Assembly (NCBI GenBank): GCA_938048455.1 | Contig: CALIUY010000003.1 | Span: forward strand, 181,077 to 245,076 | Direction: 5' to 3' | DNA: 64,000 nucleotides | From: an uncultured Desulfobacterales bacterium | GTDB lineage: Bacteria > Desulfobacterota > Desulfobacteria > Desulfobacterales > SpSt-501 | In this document: positions 44,883-52,877 of the stretch, piece by piece | Layout of the letters: the number at the start of each line of letters is the position of its first letter | Position numbering within the stretch: position 1 is the first letter of the stretch | Position numbers and translations under genes: made by a program | The notes under the pieces: generated by a model | Told to the model about the DNA's origin: nothing | The model's database searches: none | The model's input: the letters and a program-made list of their open reading frames with translations, nothing else

Positions 44883-47800
44883 TCGCCCTCGGGGTCCACT
44901 CGCACTACTCGCTGCTGCGCGGCACGGCCTCGCCCGGAGCGCTCTGCCGCGCCGCAAGCCGTCTCGGCTACCGCGCCCTGGCGCTCACCGACACGGACAA
45001 CCTCTACGGGCTCTGGGCCTTTCTTGCGGCCTGCCGCCGCGAGGGAATCGAGCCCGTCGTGGGGGCCGAGCTGACCGATCCCCGCCGGGGGGACGGCCTC
45101 GCCCTCTGCCTGGCCGCGACCGCCGAAGGCTACCGCAGCCTCTGCCGGCTCCTCAGCCGCCGCCGCTTCGCGGAGGCGGAGGGGTTCGATGCCGCCGCCG
45201 CGATCGCCCGTTTCGCCTCCGGCCTGCTCGTGCTCGCGGAAAACGCCGAGCTCCTCGAGCGGCTGCACGCCTGCGGGGTGCCGGCCGCCGCGGCCGTCAC
45301 GCCGCAGGCGATCCTCCGCTCCCACCCCCTGCGTCAGGCGGCCCGCAGGCTTCACGCCCCCGAGTTCGCCGTCCATCCCGCCTTTTTCCTCTCCCCCGAC
45401 GATCACCGCCTGCACCGGCTGCTCCGGGCGATCGACCGCCGGACGCTGCTTGCACGCCTTGCCGCGGAAGAGGCCGCCCCGGCCTCGGCCCGCCTGCTTT
45501 CGCCCGCGGAGCTCGCCCGGGCCTTCGCCTCCGACCCCGACCTCCTCGCCGCCTCCGAGGCCCTCGGCGCCTCGGTCTCCTTCCGGGGGCCGCGCTTCGG
45601 GTCGGTCCTCCCGCCGCGGCCCGGGGAGACGGCCGCCGAGAGCCTGGCCGCGCTTCGCCGCGCGGCCTACGAGGGCGCGCACCGCCGCTACGGCGCGGAG
45701 CTCCCCGAGGCCGTCGTCGAGCGGCTCGAGCACGAGCTCGACCTCATCGGCCGCAGGGGCTACGGCGCCTATTTCCTCATCGTGCGCGACATCGTGGCTC
45801 TGAGCCCCCGCACCTGCGGTCGGGGCTCGGCCGCCGCCTCGCTGGTCGCCTACTGCCTGGGGATCACGAACGTCTGCCCCCTGAAGCACAACCTCTATTT
45901 CGAGCGCTTCCTCCACCCCGGCCGCACGGACCCGCCCGATATCGACGTCGACTTCGCCTGGGACGAGCGCGACGCCGTGATCGCCGCCGTGATCGCCCGC
46001 CACCGCGGCCGCGCCGCCCGCATCGCCAACCACGTCCTCTTCCGGCCGCGGCTGGCCCTGCGCGAAACCGCCCGCGCCTGGGGGATCGGCGAGGCGGAGA
46101 TCCTGCGTCTCTCCCGCCGCCTGCCCGATTTCTGGTTGGAAGACGGGGAAGAGGCCGCGCTCGAAGCCGAAGAGCCGGAAACGACCCGCCTCCCCGACCC
46201 CTGGCCCGAGGTCCTCGAGCTCGCGCGCCGCTTGGTCGGAATCCCGCGTCACCTCTCGCTCCACCCGGGCGGGGTGGTGATCACCCCCGGGCCGATCACG
46301 GACTACGCCCCGATCGAGCCTTCGGCCGCGGGCGGGCCGCTCCTGCCGTGGGACAAGGACGGCGTCGAGGAAGCGGGACTGGTCAAGATCGATCTCCTCG
46401 GCAACCGCAGCCTCGCCGTGATCCGCGACACGCTCGCTTCGCTGGGGGAAAAGGCCCCCTTCCGGGATTTCTTCGCGGGATCCCCCGAGGAGGATTTCGC
46501 CACCCAGCAGACGGTCGCCCAGGGGCGGACCCTGGGCTGCTTCTACATCGAAAGCCCGGCGATGCGGCTTCTGCTGCGCAAGGGCCGCGTCGGCGACTTC
46601 GACCACCTGGTGATCCTGAGCAGCATCATCCGCCCCGCGGCCGGAGCCTACATCCGCGAGTTCCTGCGGCGTCTGCACGGCGGCCCCTGGGAGCCGCTTC
46701 ACCCCCTGCTCGCCGACATCCTCGCCGAAACCTTCGGGCTGCTCGTCTACCAGGAGGACGTCGCGCGCACGGCGGTCGCGCTGGCCGGCTTCAGCCCCGC
46801 CGAAGCGGACGGGCTGCGCAAGGTCCTCTCCAAGAAGGACCGCGACCGCGCGCTCGCCGACTTCGCCCGCCGCTTCCGCGAGGGGGCGCGCGCGCGGGGG
46901 CTTTCCGAGGCGCAGATCGCCGCCGTTTGGGACATGATCCTGAGCTTCGAGGGCTACTCCTTCTGCAAGCCGCACAGCGCCTCTTACGCCCGCGTCTCCT
47001 TCCAGGCGGCTTATCTGAAGACCCACCACCCGGCCGAATTCATGGCCGCCGTGCTCGCCAACGAGGGCGGCTTCTACCGCCCTCTCGCCTACGTCTCCGA
47101 GGCCCGGCGCCTGGGCCTGCGCGTGCTCCCTCCCGACGTGGCCGCAAGCGCGGTGCGCTGGAGCGGAGGCGGCCGAACTCTCCGGGTGGGGCTTTCCGCC
47201 GTGCGCGATCTCTCGGCGGAGTTGCCCGTACGCATCGTCGCCTGTCGGGCGGAGCGCCCCTTCGCCGACCTCGAGGACTTTCTCGCCCGCACCCGCCCCA
47301 CGGCCGAAGAGTTCCGCGCCCTCCTCGACGCCGGTGCCCTGGACGGCCTGGGCGGTGGGGAGGACCGCGCCGTTCTCGCCTTCCGCGCCGCACGCCTGCG
47401 CTGCGCCCGCGGCGGAAGCCGCCCGCAGCAGGAATCCCTCTTCGCCCCGCCCGCCGCGGACGGGCCTCCGCCGCGTTTCCCGCCCGAGGAGCCGCACGAG
47501 CGGCTGCACCGCGAATTCGCCGTCCTCGGTTTCCTCTGCGACCGCCACCCGATCGAGCTCTACGCCCCGGCCGTGGAGAAAGCGGGAGGCCTGCGGGCGG
47601 TCGAACTTTCCTCCCGCATCGGCCGGCGCGTGCGCTTCGCCGGCTGGCCGATCACCGGGAAACTCGTCGCCACCCGAAGCGGCGAGCCGATGGCGTTTCT
47701 CACCTTCGAGGACGAAACCGGTCTCCTCGAGGCGACCCTTTTTCCCCGCCCCTACCGCCGTTTCCGGCGCCTGCTCGCGACGGACCGGCCGCTGCTGCTG

Positions 47801-47914
47801 GCGGGGCGGGTCGAGGAAGACGGGGGGGCCCTCACCCTGACCGTCGATTCCCTGGAGCCCCTTCCGTCGCCTCTTCCCGGTGCCCGCCGGGGAAGCCGGA
47901 CTCCTCGGGCGTGA
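44879..47914 (+). CDS. dnaE2: Error-prone DNA polymerase III alpha subunit DnaE2 (ImuC)
   Basis: C-family polymerase, 1011 residues, the DnaE2 length. An N-terminal PHP domain (IALGVHSHYSLLRGTASP) is followed by the palm with catalytic PPDIDVDFAWDERD, CGRGSAAASLVAYCLGI, and KIDLLGNRSLAVIRD. The fingers include LVYQEDVARTAVALAGFSPAEADGLRKVLSKK and GYSFCKPHSASYARVSFQAAYLK. An OB fold (VRFAGWPITGKLVATRSGEPMAFLTFED) ends the chain, with QQESLF as a possible clamp motif. It performs translesion synthesis with ImuB. The last 83 bases overlap the convergent FkbM gene. Confidence 0.95.
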   Translation: MIALGVHSHYSLLRGTASPGALCRAASRLGYRALALTDTDNLYGLWAFLAACRREGIEPVVGAELTDPRRGDGLALCLAATAEGYRSLCRLLSRRRFAEAEGFDAAAAIARFASGLLVLAENAELLERLHACGVPAAAAVTPQAILRSHPLRQAARRLHAPEFAVHPAFFLSPDDHRLHRLLRAIDRRTLLARLAAEEAAPASARLLSPAELARAFASDPDLLAASEALGASVSFRGPRFGSVLPPRPGETAAESLAALRRAAYEGAHRRYGAELPEAVVERLEHELDLIGRRGYGAYFLIVRDIVALSPRTCGRGSAAASLVAYCLGITNVCPLKHNLYFERFLHPGRTDPPDIDVDFAWDERDAVIAAVIARHRGRAARIANHVLFRPRLALRETARAWGIGEAEILRLSRRLPDFWLEDGEEAALEAEEPETTRLPDPWPEVLELARRLVGIPRHLSLHPGGVVITPGPITDYAPIEPSAAGGPLLPWDKDGVEEAGLVKIDLLGNRSLAVIRDTLASLGEKAPFRDFFAGSPEEDFATQQTVAQGRTLGCFYIESPAMRLLLRKGRVGDFDHLVILSSIIRPAAGAYIREFLRRLHGGPWEPLHPLLADILAETFGLLVYQEDVARTAVALAGFSPAEADGLRKVLSKKDRDRALADFARRFREGARARGLSEAQIAAVWDMILSFEGYSFCKPHSASYARVSFQAAYLKTHHPAEFMAAVLANEGGFYRPLAYVSEARRLGLRVLPPDVAASAVRWSGGGRTLRVGLSAVRDLSAELPVRIVACRAERPFADLEDFLARTRPTAEEFRALLDAGALDGLGGGEDRAVLAFRAARLRCARGGSRPQQESLFAPPAADGPPPRFPPEEPHERLHREFAVLGFLCDRHPIELYAPAVEKAGGLRAVELSSRIGRRVRFAGWPITGKLVATRSGEPMAFLTFEDETGLLEATLFPRPYRRFRRLLATDRPLLLAGRVEEDGGALTLTVDSLEPLPSPLPGARRGSRTPRA

Positions 47915-48650
47915 GGCGGGCGTAGAGGTCGCCGGAGACGACGCGGCCGGCCGGCGCGGAGAGGGCCGCCACGGCAAGAGAACCCTCGACCCAGCGGGGG
48001 TGCTCAAGCCGCAGACGCTCGGCCCGGCTCCAGTTGAAGCGGTAGGGGCCGAGCGCGGCGAGCCGGCCGATGCAGGCGCGGGCGATGCCGGGGGCGAAGC
48101 TCAGGAACTCGAAGGAGAGGCAGGCGAGCGGGCGGCTCAGGCCCGCGAGCACCTCGGCCTCCCAGCCCTCGACGTCGATCTTGCAGAAAGCGGGCTCCCC
48201 CCAGGCGTGGACGAGACGATCGAGCGTCGTCACGGACACGGGCCGGGTGCGGTCCCAGCGCTCGCCCCCCCGCGCCGCGGAGGCCATGCGCGCGCGCCAC
48301 TCCGCTCCGGCAAGGCCGCTCAGGGTCGGGTTGCGGCGGTTGATGTGCAGAAGGGCCCCACCCGGCCGGGCGCCGACGGCCTGCTCGAGAACCACCACCC
48401 GCGCGTTTCCCGCCCAGCGCCGGCGGAGCAGCGCGGCGCACAGGGGTTGCGGCTCGACGGCCACCACCCGCCGCGCCCCGAGGTCGAGAAAAACCTGGGT
48501 GCGGCTCCCCACATGGGCTCCGAGATCGAAGCAGAGGGCGCCCGGCGGGACGAAAGCGCGGTAGAAGCGGCGCAGGCGGCGGCGTCTTCCGGGGCGGGCA
48601 AGATAGATCGCCACGGAGCGCAGCAACCCGTAGAGCGCGGCCGGATCCAT
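47832..48650 (-). CDS. FkbM-family SAM methyltransferase
   Basis: A 272-residue methyltransferase of the FkbM family. LCFDLGAHVGSRTQVFLDLGARRVVAVEPQP is the SAM site and SVTTLDRLVHAWGEPAFCKIDVEGWEAEVLAGL is the family core. Such enzymes O-methylate sugars or secondary metabolites. The start ATG 48650 shares a base with the stop of the upstream methyltransferase (TGATG), so they are coupled. The 3' end runs 83 bases into dnaE2 on the opposite strand; the overlapped part encodes a polar tail. Confidence 0.85.
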   Translation of the reverse strand: MDPAALYGLLRSVAIYLARPGRRRRLRRFYRAFVPPGALCFDLGAHVGSRTQVFLDLGARRVVAVEPQPLCAALLRRRWAGNARVVVLEQAVGARPGGALLHINRRNPTLSGLAGAEWRARMASAARGGERWDRTRPVSVTTLDRLVHAWGEPAFCKIDVEGWEAEVLAGLSRPLACLSFEFLSFAPGIARACIGRLAALGPYRFNWSRAERLRLEHPRWVEGSLAVAALSAPAGRVVSGDLYARLTPEESGFPGGHREEATEGAPGNRRSG

Positions 48651-49540
48651 CAGCCAGCCTCGAAGACGAGCAGGCGGTAGGCCGTGATTCCCGCCCGGTA
48701 GCAGCGCTGCTTGGCTTCGCCTCCGAGGAGCATCTGGACGTAGAGGCTTTTTCGGATCCGGCGGCCCGCCAGATGCAGGAACAGGGCGATCGCCCGGTCC
48801 CGCGGCCGGCCGAGGCGCAGCCACGGCGTGAGATCCCGCCGCCGGATCCACCGCATCCCGGCCGCGGCCGCGGCGCTGACGACGGCTCCTTCGGGGAGCA
48901 GCGAAGGAAGCCGCCAACAACGGCGGTACGTCTCGAGCAGGACCGAGGCGGCAGGCCCCGGCTCCCCCGCGGCGCCTTCCGCAAGGACATCGTCGATCAG
49001 GGCGAGCCGTCCGCCCGCGTCAAGCAGCGGCGCCGCAGCACGGAAGAACGCCGCGGCGTCCGGGGCATGGGCGAAGGCTTCGATCGCGAAAGCGAAATCG
49101 CAGGCGAAGCGGCGGGGGTCGAGATCCAGGAAATCGGCCTCGGCGAAGCAAAAACGGCCCGCCTCGCCTGGGGGGATCGCGCGGCGGGCGTACTTTGCCT
49201 GGAGGGGGCTCAGCGTCACCCCCGTCAACCGTTCGATTCCGGGCAGGCGTCGGCCGAGGTAGAAGAGGCTTGCCCCCACGCCGCAGCCGAGGTCGAGCAG
49301 CCGCCGCACGGGAACGGGGCAATCCTCGATTTCGCGGGCGACGAGCTCGTTTGCCGCCTGCATCGCCTCGGCCGTGGTGCCCACCCCCGGCGGCCACAGG
49401 GCGGCATGCAGGTTGTGGGTGCCGCCGTCCCGGCCCCAGCGAAGAAAACGCCTCGTGTTGCGTTCGTAGTACTCCCGGACCGCGGCCGCCTCCCGAAGGG
49501 CCTCCCCGCTCCGGGACCCCTGCGGGTTCATCGTTTCCAT
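48650..49540 (-). CDS. Class I SAM-dependent methyltransferase (UbiE/cyclopropane-synthase-like)
   Basis: A 296-residue methyltransferase. REYYERNTRRFLRWGRDGGTHNLHAALW resembles the N-terminal lid of small-molecule C- or O-methyltransferases of the tocopherol/sarcosine type. Motif I is LLDLGCGVGASLFYLGRRLPG and GVTLSPLQAKYA follows. The substrate is unknown. It forms a two-gene unit with the FkbM gene. The region upstream (49541-49600) leads into the DUF4143 promoter on the other strand. Confidence 0.8.
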   Translation of the reverse strand: METMNPQGSRSGEALREAAAVREYYERNTRRFLRWGRDGGTHNLHAALWPPGVGTTAEAMQAANELVAREIEDCPVPVRRLLDLGCGVGASLFYLGRRLPGIERLTGVTLSPLQAKYARRAIPPGEAGRFCFAEADFLDLDPRRFACDFAFAIEAFAHAPDAAAFFRAAAPLLDAGGRLALIDDVLAEGAAGEPGPAASVLLETYRRCWRLPSLLPEGAVVSAAAAAGMRWIRRRDLTPWLRLGRPRDRAIALFLHLAGRRIRKSLYVQMLLGGEAKQRCYRAGITAYRLLVFEAG

Positions 49541-49599
49541 GGGTTCACCCTACCAGATGCCGCAAAAAGAATCACCCGGCCGCCCTCGAGGCCGGCTAC

Positions 49600-49656
49600 A
49601 GACCAAATTTCATCCAACTGAAATTTGGTCTTGACTATATTTCAGTCCGGTGAAAT
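49600..49656. promoter_or_regulatory. Two ATTTCA-N6-TGAAAT palindromes (tandem operator) before the DUF4143 ATPase gene
   Basis: A perfect 13-bp inverted repeat with a 6-nt loop (AGACCAAATTTCA / TGAAATTTGGTCT, 49600-49631) contains ATTTCA-N6-TGAAAT. A second ATTTCA-N6-TGAAAT lies at 49639-49656. The two centres are 32 bases apart, three helical turns, and the second overlaps the -10 region of the gene's promoter. This is the geometry of cooperative repressor binding. The likely binder is the product of the gene itself, but that is inference. Confidence 0.7.
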
Positions 49657-49659
49657 AAT
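49631..49659 (+). promoter_or_regulatory. Promoter of the DUF4143 ATPase gene
   Basis: TTGACT (5/6), 17 bases, AATAAT (5/6). Transcription would begin near 49666, only about 3 bases before the ATG at 49669, and there is no ribosome site. The mRNA is therefore predicted to be leaderless or nearly so. Confidence 0.7.
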
Positions 49660-49668
49660 GCCGGTCGT

Positions 49669-50886
49669 ATGGTCGATCGCCCCTTGTACCGCAGCCTGTG
49701 GCGGGAGCTCACGCGCCACCCGCGCATGGTCTTCCTCTCCGGGCCGCGGCGGGTCGGCAAGACGACCTTGGGGCGGATGATCGGCGAAGCCTACCCCAAC
49801 CGGGTTTATCTGAATTGGGAGGATCCGGTGCAGCGGGTGCGGCTGATCCGGCATCCGCGGTTCTTGGAAGAAATCGAACGCGTCGACGAATCGACCCCGC
49901 TCGTTTTTCTGGACGAGTTCAACCGCTACCGCGGCTGGCGCCGTTTCCTCAAGGCCGGCTTCGACCGCACCGGCGGCGGCACCCAGTTTCTCGTCGCCGG
50001 CAGCAGCCGGCTCGACCAGGCCCGGCGGGGGGACTCGCTCGCCGGCCGCTACTCCCTGCTGCGGCTGTGGCCCTTCACCGTGGCCGAACTCGCCGGCGGC
50101 CGGCGTGCGCCGGAGGAGTTCTTCGCCGACCCGCTCGCCGTCGACATGGAGGCGAAAAACGAGCGCCGCGGCATCTGGCGCGGGCTGAGCGAGCAGGGGG
50201 GGTTCCCGGAGCCCTTTCTCTCGGGGCGCAAGACCGCCTGGCGGCGCTGGTCGGCGGCCTACGGTGCGCAGCTGATCCGTGAGGACATCCGCGACCTGAC
50301 GGCGATCAAGGCCATCGCCGAGCTGGAGACGCTCTTGGAGCTTCTGCCCGCCCAGGTGGGCTCTCCGGTGGCGATTCCGGCGCTCGCCCAGGGGCTCCAG
50401 GTCGCCTACAACACGGTGGCAAGCTGGCTGGCCACACTGGAGCGTTTCTTTTTGATCTTCAGCCTGACGCCCTGGTGGCGGGGGGTGCCGCGGGCGGTGC
50501 GCGAGGGGCGCAAGATCTACTTCTTTGACACGCCCCGCGTGCCCGACCCGGCGGGGCGCTTCGAGAACCTGGTCGCCCTCGAGCTCGCCCGCGCGGTCTC
50601 ATCCTGGAACGAGGCGGGCTGCGGCCGGTTTGCGCTCCACTACCTGCGCACCAAGGACCGCCAGGAGGTCGATTTCGTCGTCGTGAACGAAGGCCGGCCG
50701 ACCCTGCTCGTCGAAGCGGGGGGCGGTTCCGCCGAGCCCTCCTCGGCGATGCTCAAGTTCCAGGGGCTGCTGCGGATCCCGGCGGTGCATCTCGTGTCCG
50801 AGGCGGGCGGCTACCGGCGGGTGCAAAACCAGGAGCGGGGCGTGCTTGTGGCCCCGGCCTGCCAGTGGCTGGCCGGGCTTCCTTAG
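49669..50886 (+). CDS. AAA_14-DUF4143 ATPase
   Basis: A 405-residue P-loop ATPase of the widespread AAA_14/DUF4143 family. Walker A is GPRRVGKTTL and Walker B LVFLDEFNRYRGW, and sensor-1-like LVAGSSRLD follows. A winged-helix-like middle part is AIPALAQGLQVAYNTVASWLATLERFFLIF. The C-terminal DUF4143 nuclease-like fold contains the restriction-enzyme-type KDRQEVDFVV. The family's role is unknown. These genes are often solitary, patchily distributed and probably horizontally moved. It stands alone behind the AT-rich tandem palindromes. Confidence 0.85.
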   Translation: MVDRPLYRSLWRELTRHPRMVFLSGPRRVGKTTLGRMIGEAYPNRVYLNWEDPVQRVRLIRHPRFLEEIERVDESTPLVFLDEFNRYRGWRRFLKAGFDRTGGGTQFLVAGSSRLDQARRGDSLAGRYSLLRLWPFTVAELAGGRRAPEEFFADPLAVDMEAKNERRGIWRGLSEQGGFPEPFLSGRKTAWRRWSAAYGAQLIREDIRDLTAIKAIAELETLLELLPAQVGSPVAIPALAQGLQVAYNTVASWLATLERFFLIFSLTPWWRGVPRAVREGRKIYFFDTPRVPDPAGRFENLVALELARAVSSWNEAGCGRFALHYLRTKDRQEVDFVVVNEGRPTLLVEAGGGSAEPSSAMLKFQGLLRIPAVHLVSEAGGYRRVQNQERGVLVAPACQWLAGLP

Positions 50887-50983
50887 ACGCGGGGAGAGTA
50901 TCGTTTGGCGAAAGGAGGGGGAGCGGCCGGCAAGCGCCCGGAAAACCGCCGTGACCGGCGGGAGGATGCCGGCGAAAAAACGG

Positions 50984-51011
50984 TTGCAAAAAACTTTTTT
51001 GGTGCTATTTT
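50984..51011 (+). promoter_or_regulatory. Possible promoter of the arginine decarboxylase operon
   Basis: TTGCAA (4/6), 16 bases, TATTTT (4/6), in an AT-rich island of the 255-base gap after the DUF4143 gene. A 130-base leader with a GC-rich stem (around 51035-51080) follows; no known riboswitch was recognised in it. Confidence 0.4.
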
Positions 51012-51141
51012 TTCCGACCTTTTCCGGCAGGAGTACGATCCCGGAGCGCGGGCGGCGCCGCTTCACGGCGGCTTCGCCCCCGGGGTTGCGGCGTGAACCT
51101 CAATTCAGGATTTTTTATGATACCGAAAGGGAACAACAGGG

Positions 51142-51729
51142 GTGGAAAAAGAAGATATCTTGCACGCGGAAGGCCGTCTGGGTGAGCTGGTCATCGGCAA
51201 CCGGATTCCCAAGGACTACTTCGTCACCAAGGGATCCGGCCAGAGCGATCTGACCGTCCACGCAGGTTCCTACCACCTTGCCCTCAAGGCGGCAGGGGTC
51301 GAGATGTGCAACATCATGACGTATTCCTCGATCCTGCCGAGCATCGCCACCGAAATCCCGAAACCCGAGCGTCTGGTCCACGGCTCCGTGATGGAGTCCA
51401 TCTTTTCCGTCTGCACCGTGAACCGAGGCGAGCGGGCGACGGCGGGGATCATCTACGGCTGGCTCTACGAAAAGAAGACCCGCCGCCGCTACGGGGGGCT
51501 GGTGTGCGAGCTCTACGGCGACCACTCGATCCCGGAGATCGAAAAGCGGTTGCACGCGAGCCTGGAGGAGCTCTATGTCAACGGCTATGCGGACGACTTC
51601 GAGCTCGCCGAGCGCCGACTGATCACCGAGAGCTTCGTCCCCGAAAAGAAATTCGGCACGGCGCTCGCCGCCCTGTGCTTCGTGAACTACCACGTCCCGA
51701 TCCTCGGCCGCACGACCCAGGGCCGTTGA
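51142..51729 (+). CDS. pdaD: Pyruvoyl-dependent arginine decarboxylase
   Basis: A 195-residue proenzyme that cleaves itself to give a pyruvoyl cofactor and decarboxylates arginine to agmatine, the first step of polyamine synthesis. The family segment FVTKGSGQSDLTVHAGSYHLAL is followed by NIMTYSSILPS; the Ser62-Ser63 bond is the predicted cleavage point, Ser63 becoming pyruvoyl. The proton-donor region is GERATAGIIYGWLYEKKTRRRYGGLVCEL. It starts with GTG 51142 after a weak AAGGG site. It is followed 79 bases later by a deoxyhypusine-synthase homologue, so the two form a polyamine operon. Confidence 0.9.
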   Translation: MEKEDILHAEGRLGELVIGNRIPKDYFVTKGSGQSDLTVHAGSYHLALKAAGVEMCNIMTYSSILPSIATEIPKPERLVHGSVMESIFSVCTVNRGERATAGIIYGWLYEKKTRRRYGGLVCELYGDHSIPEIEKRLHASLEELYVNGYADDFELAERRLITESFVPEKKFGTALAALCFVNYHVPILGRTTQGR

Positions 51730-51808
51730 CCGGGCCGGGAAACACGCCGCAGCCCCGATGCGCACCGAGGCCGTCGGGAGGGCGTCGTCCGCCCGGAGGG
51801 GGGAAGCG

Positions 51809-52831
51809 ATGAAGAAACCGAAAAAGAAGGATTTTCTCCAGAGCCCGGTGCGCCACGCGGCGATCACGCGCTTCGACGCCCGGCCGATCCTCGAAACGAT
51901 GGCCGGGATGTCCTTCAGCGCCCGCGAGCTCGCCCGCGCCGCCGAGATCTACCGCCGCATGCTGAACGACCCCGGTTGCACCATCGTGCTCGCCCTCGCG
52001 GGCAGCACGAGTGCCGCGGGCTGCATGCAGGTTTACGCCGACATGGTGCGCTACAACCTGGTCGACGTGGTCGTCGCCACCGGGGCCTCCATCGTGGACA
52101 TGGATTTCTTCGAGGCGCTCGGCTTCCGGCACTACCAGGGCACGGCCGCGGCCGACGACCGGCTGCTGCGCGAGCTCTACATCGACCGCATCTACGACAC
52201 CTACATCGACGAGGAAGAGCTCCAGGTCTGCGATTTGACGATCCAGAAGATCGCCGACGCGCTGCCGCCGCGGCCTTACTCCTCGCGCGAGTTCATCCGC
52301 GAGATGGGCCGCTACCTCACGCGCCATGCGGTCAAGAAGGGCTCGCTCGTCGAGCTCGCCTACCGCCACCACGTGCCGATCTTTTGCCCGGCCTTTACCG
52401 ATTCGAGTGCGGGCTTCGGCCTGGTGAAGCACCAGGCGGAGCGGCCGGAGAATCACCTCACGATCGATTCCGTCCGCGATTTCCGGGAGCTCACCCGGAT
52501 CAAGATGGAGGCGAAGACCACCGGTCTGTTCATCGTGGGCGGAGGGGTTCCCAAAAACTTCATCCAGGATACGGTGATCTGCGCCGAGATGCTGGGAAAA
52601 CCCGTTCCCATGCACCAGTACGCCGTCCAGGTCACGGTCGCCGACGTCCGCGACGGGGCCTGCTCGAGCTCCACCCTGAAGGAGGCCTCCTCCTGGGGCA
52701 AAGTGGACACGACCTACGAGCAGATGGTTTACGCCGAGGCGACCCTGGTCGTGCCGCTCCTCGTGAGCGACCTCTACCACCGCAAGGACTGGAAGAAGCG
52801 CCAGCGCCGGGAATGGGCCCGGCGGCTGTAG
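51809..52831 (+). CDS. Deoxyhypusine synthase-like aminobutyl transferase
   Basis: A 340-residue homologue of deoxyhypusine synthase. NAD-site segments are LALAGSTSAAGCMQVYADMV, VVVATGASIVDMDFFEALG and VPIFCPAFTDSSAGF. The C-terminal LKEASSWGKVDTTYEQMVYAEATLVVPLL holds the active-site lysine that carries the aminobutyl group. Bacteria lack eIF5A, and known bacterial homologues make homospermidine or similar polyamines from spermidine or putrescine. Linkage to arginine decarboxylase suggests agmatine or an agmatine-derived amine as partner; the product is not known. A strong GGAGGGGGGA site precedes ATG 51809. Confidence 0.85.
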   Translation: MKKPKKKDFLQSPVRHAAITRFDARPILETMAGMSFSARELARAAEIYRRMLNDPGCTIVLALAGSTSAAGCMQVYADMVRYNLVDVVVATGASIVDMDFFEALGFRHYQGTAAADDRLLRELYIDRIYDTYIDEEELQVCDLTIQKIADALPPRPYSSREFIREMGRYLTRHAVKKGSLVELAYRHHVPIFCPAFTDSSAGFGLVKHQAERPENHLTIDSVRDFRELTRIKMEAKTTGLFIVGGGVPKNFIQDTVICAEMLGKPVPMHQYAVQVTVADVRDGACSSSTLKEASSWGKVDTTYEQMVYAEATLVVPLLVSDLYHRKDWKKRQRREWARRL

Positions 52832-52877
52832 ACGGCCGCCGGAGCCTTTCTTCCGGGCGCCGGGGAGCCTCGTTGGC

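Noticed and set aside
44576-48007. Very long minus-strand ORFs opposite real genes (for example 44576-48007, 60314-63271, 11003-13324, 55946-58297)
   Set aside because: High G+C leaves few stops in antisense frames. Their translations have no family motifs, while the opposite strand encodes well-known proteins with full motifs.
49669-50886. Mobile element or defence island around the DUF4143 gene
   Set aside because: There are no transposase, integrase, terminal repeats or target duplications nearby. The palindromes are promoter-proximal operators, not element ends.
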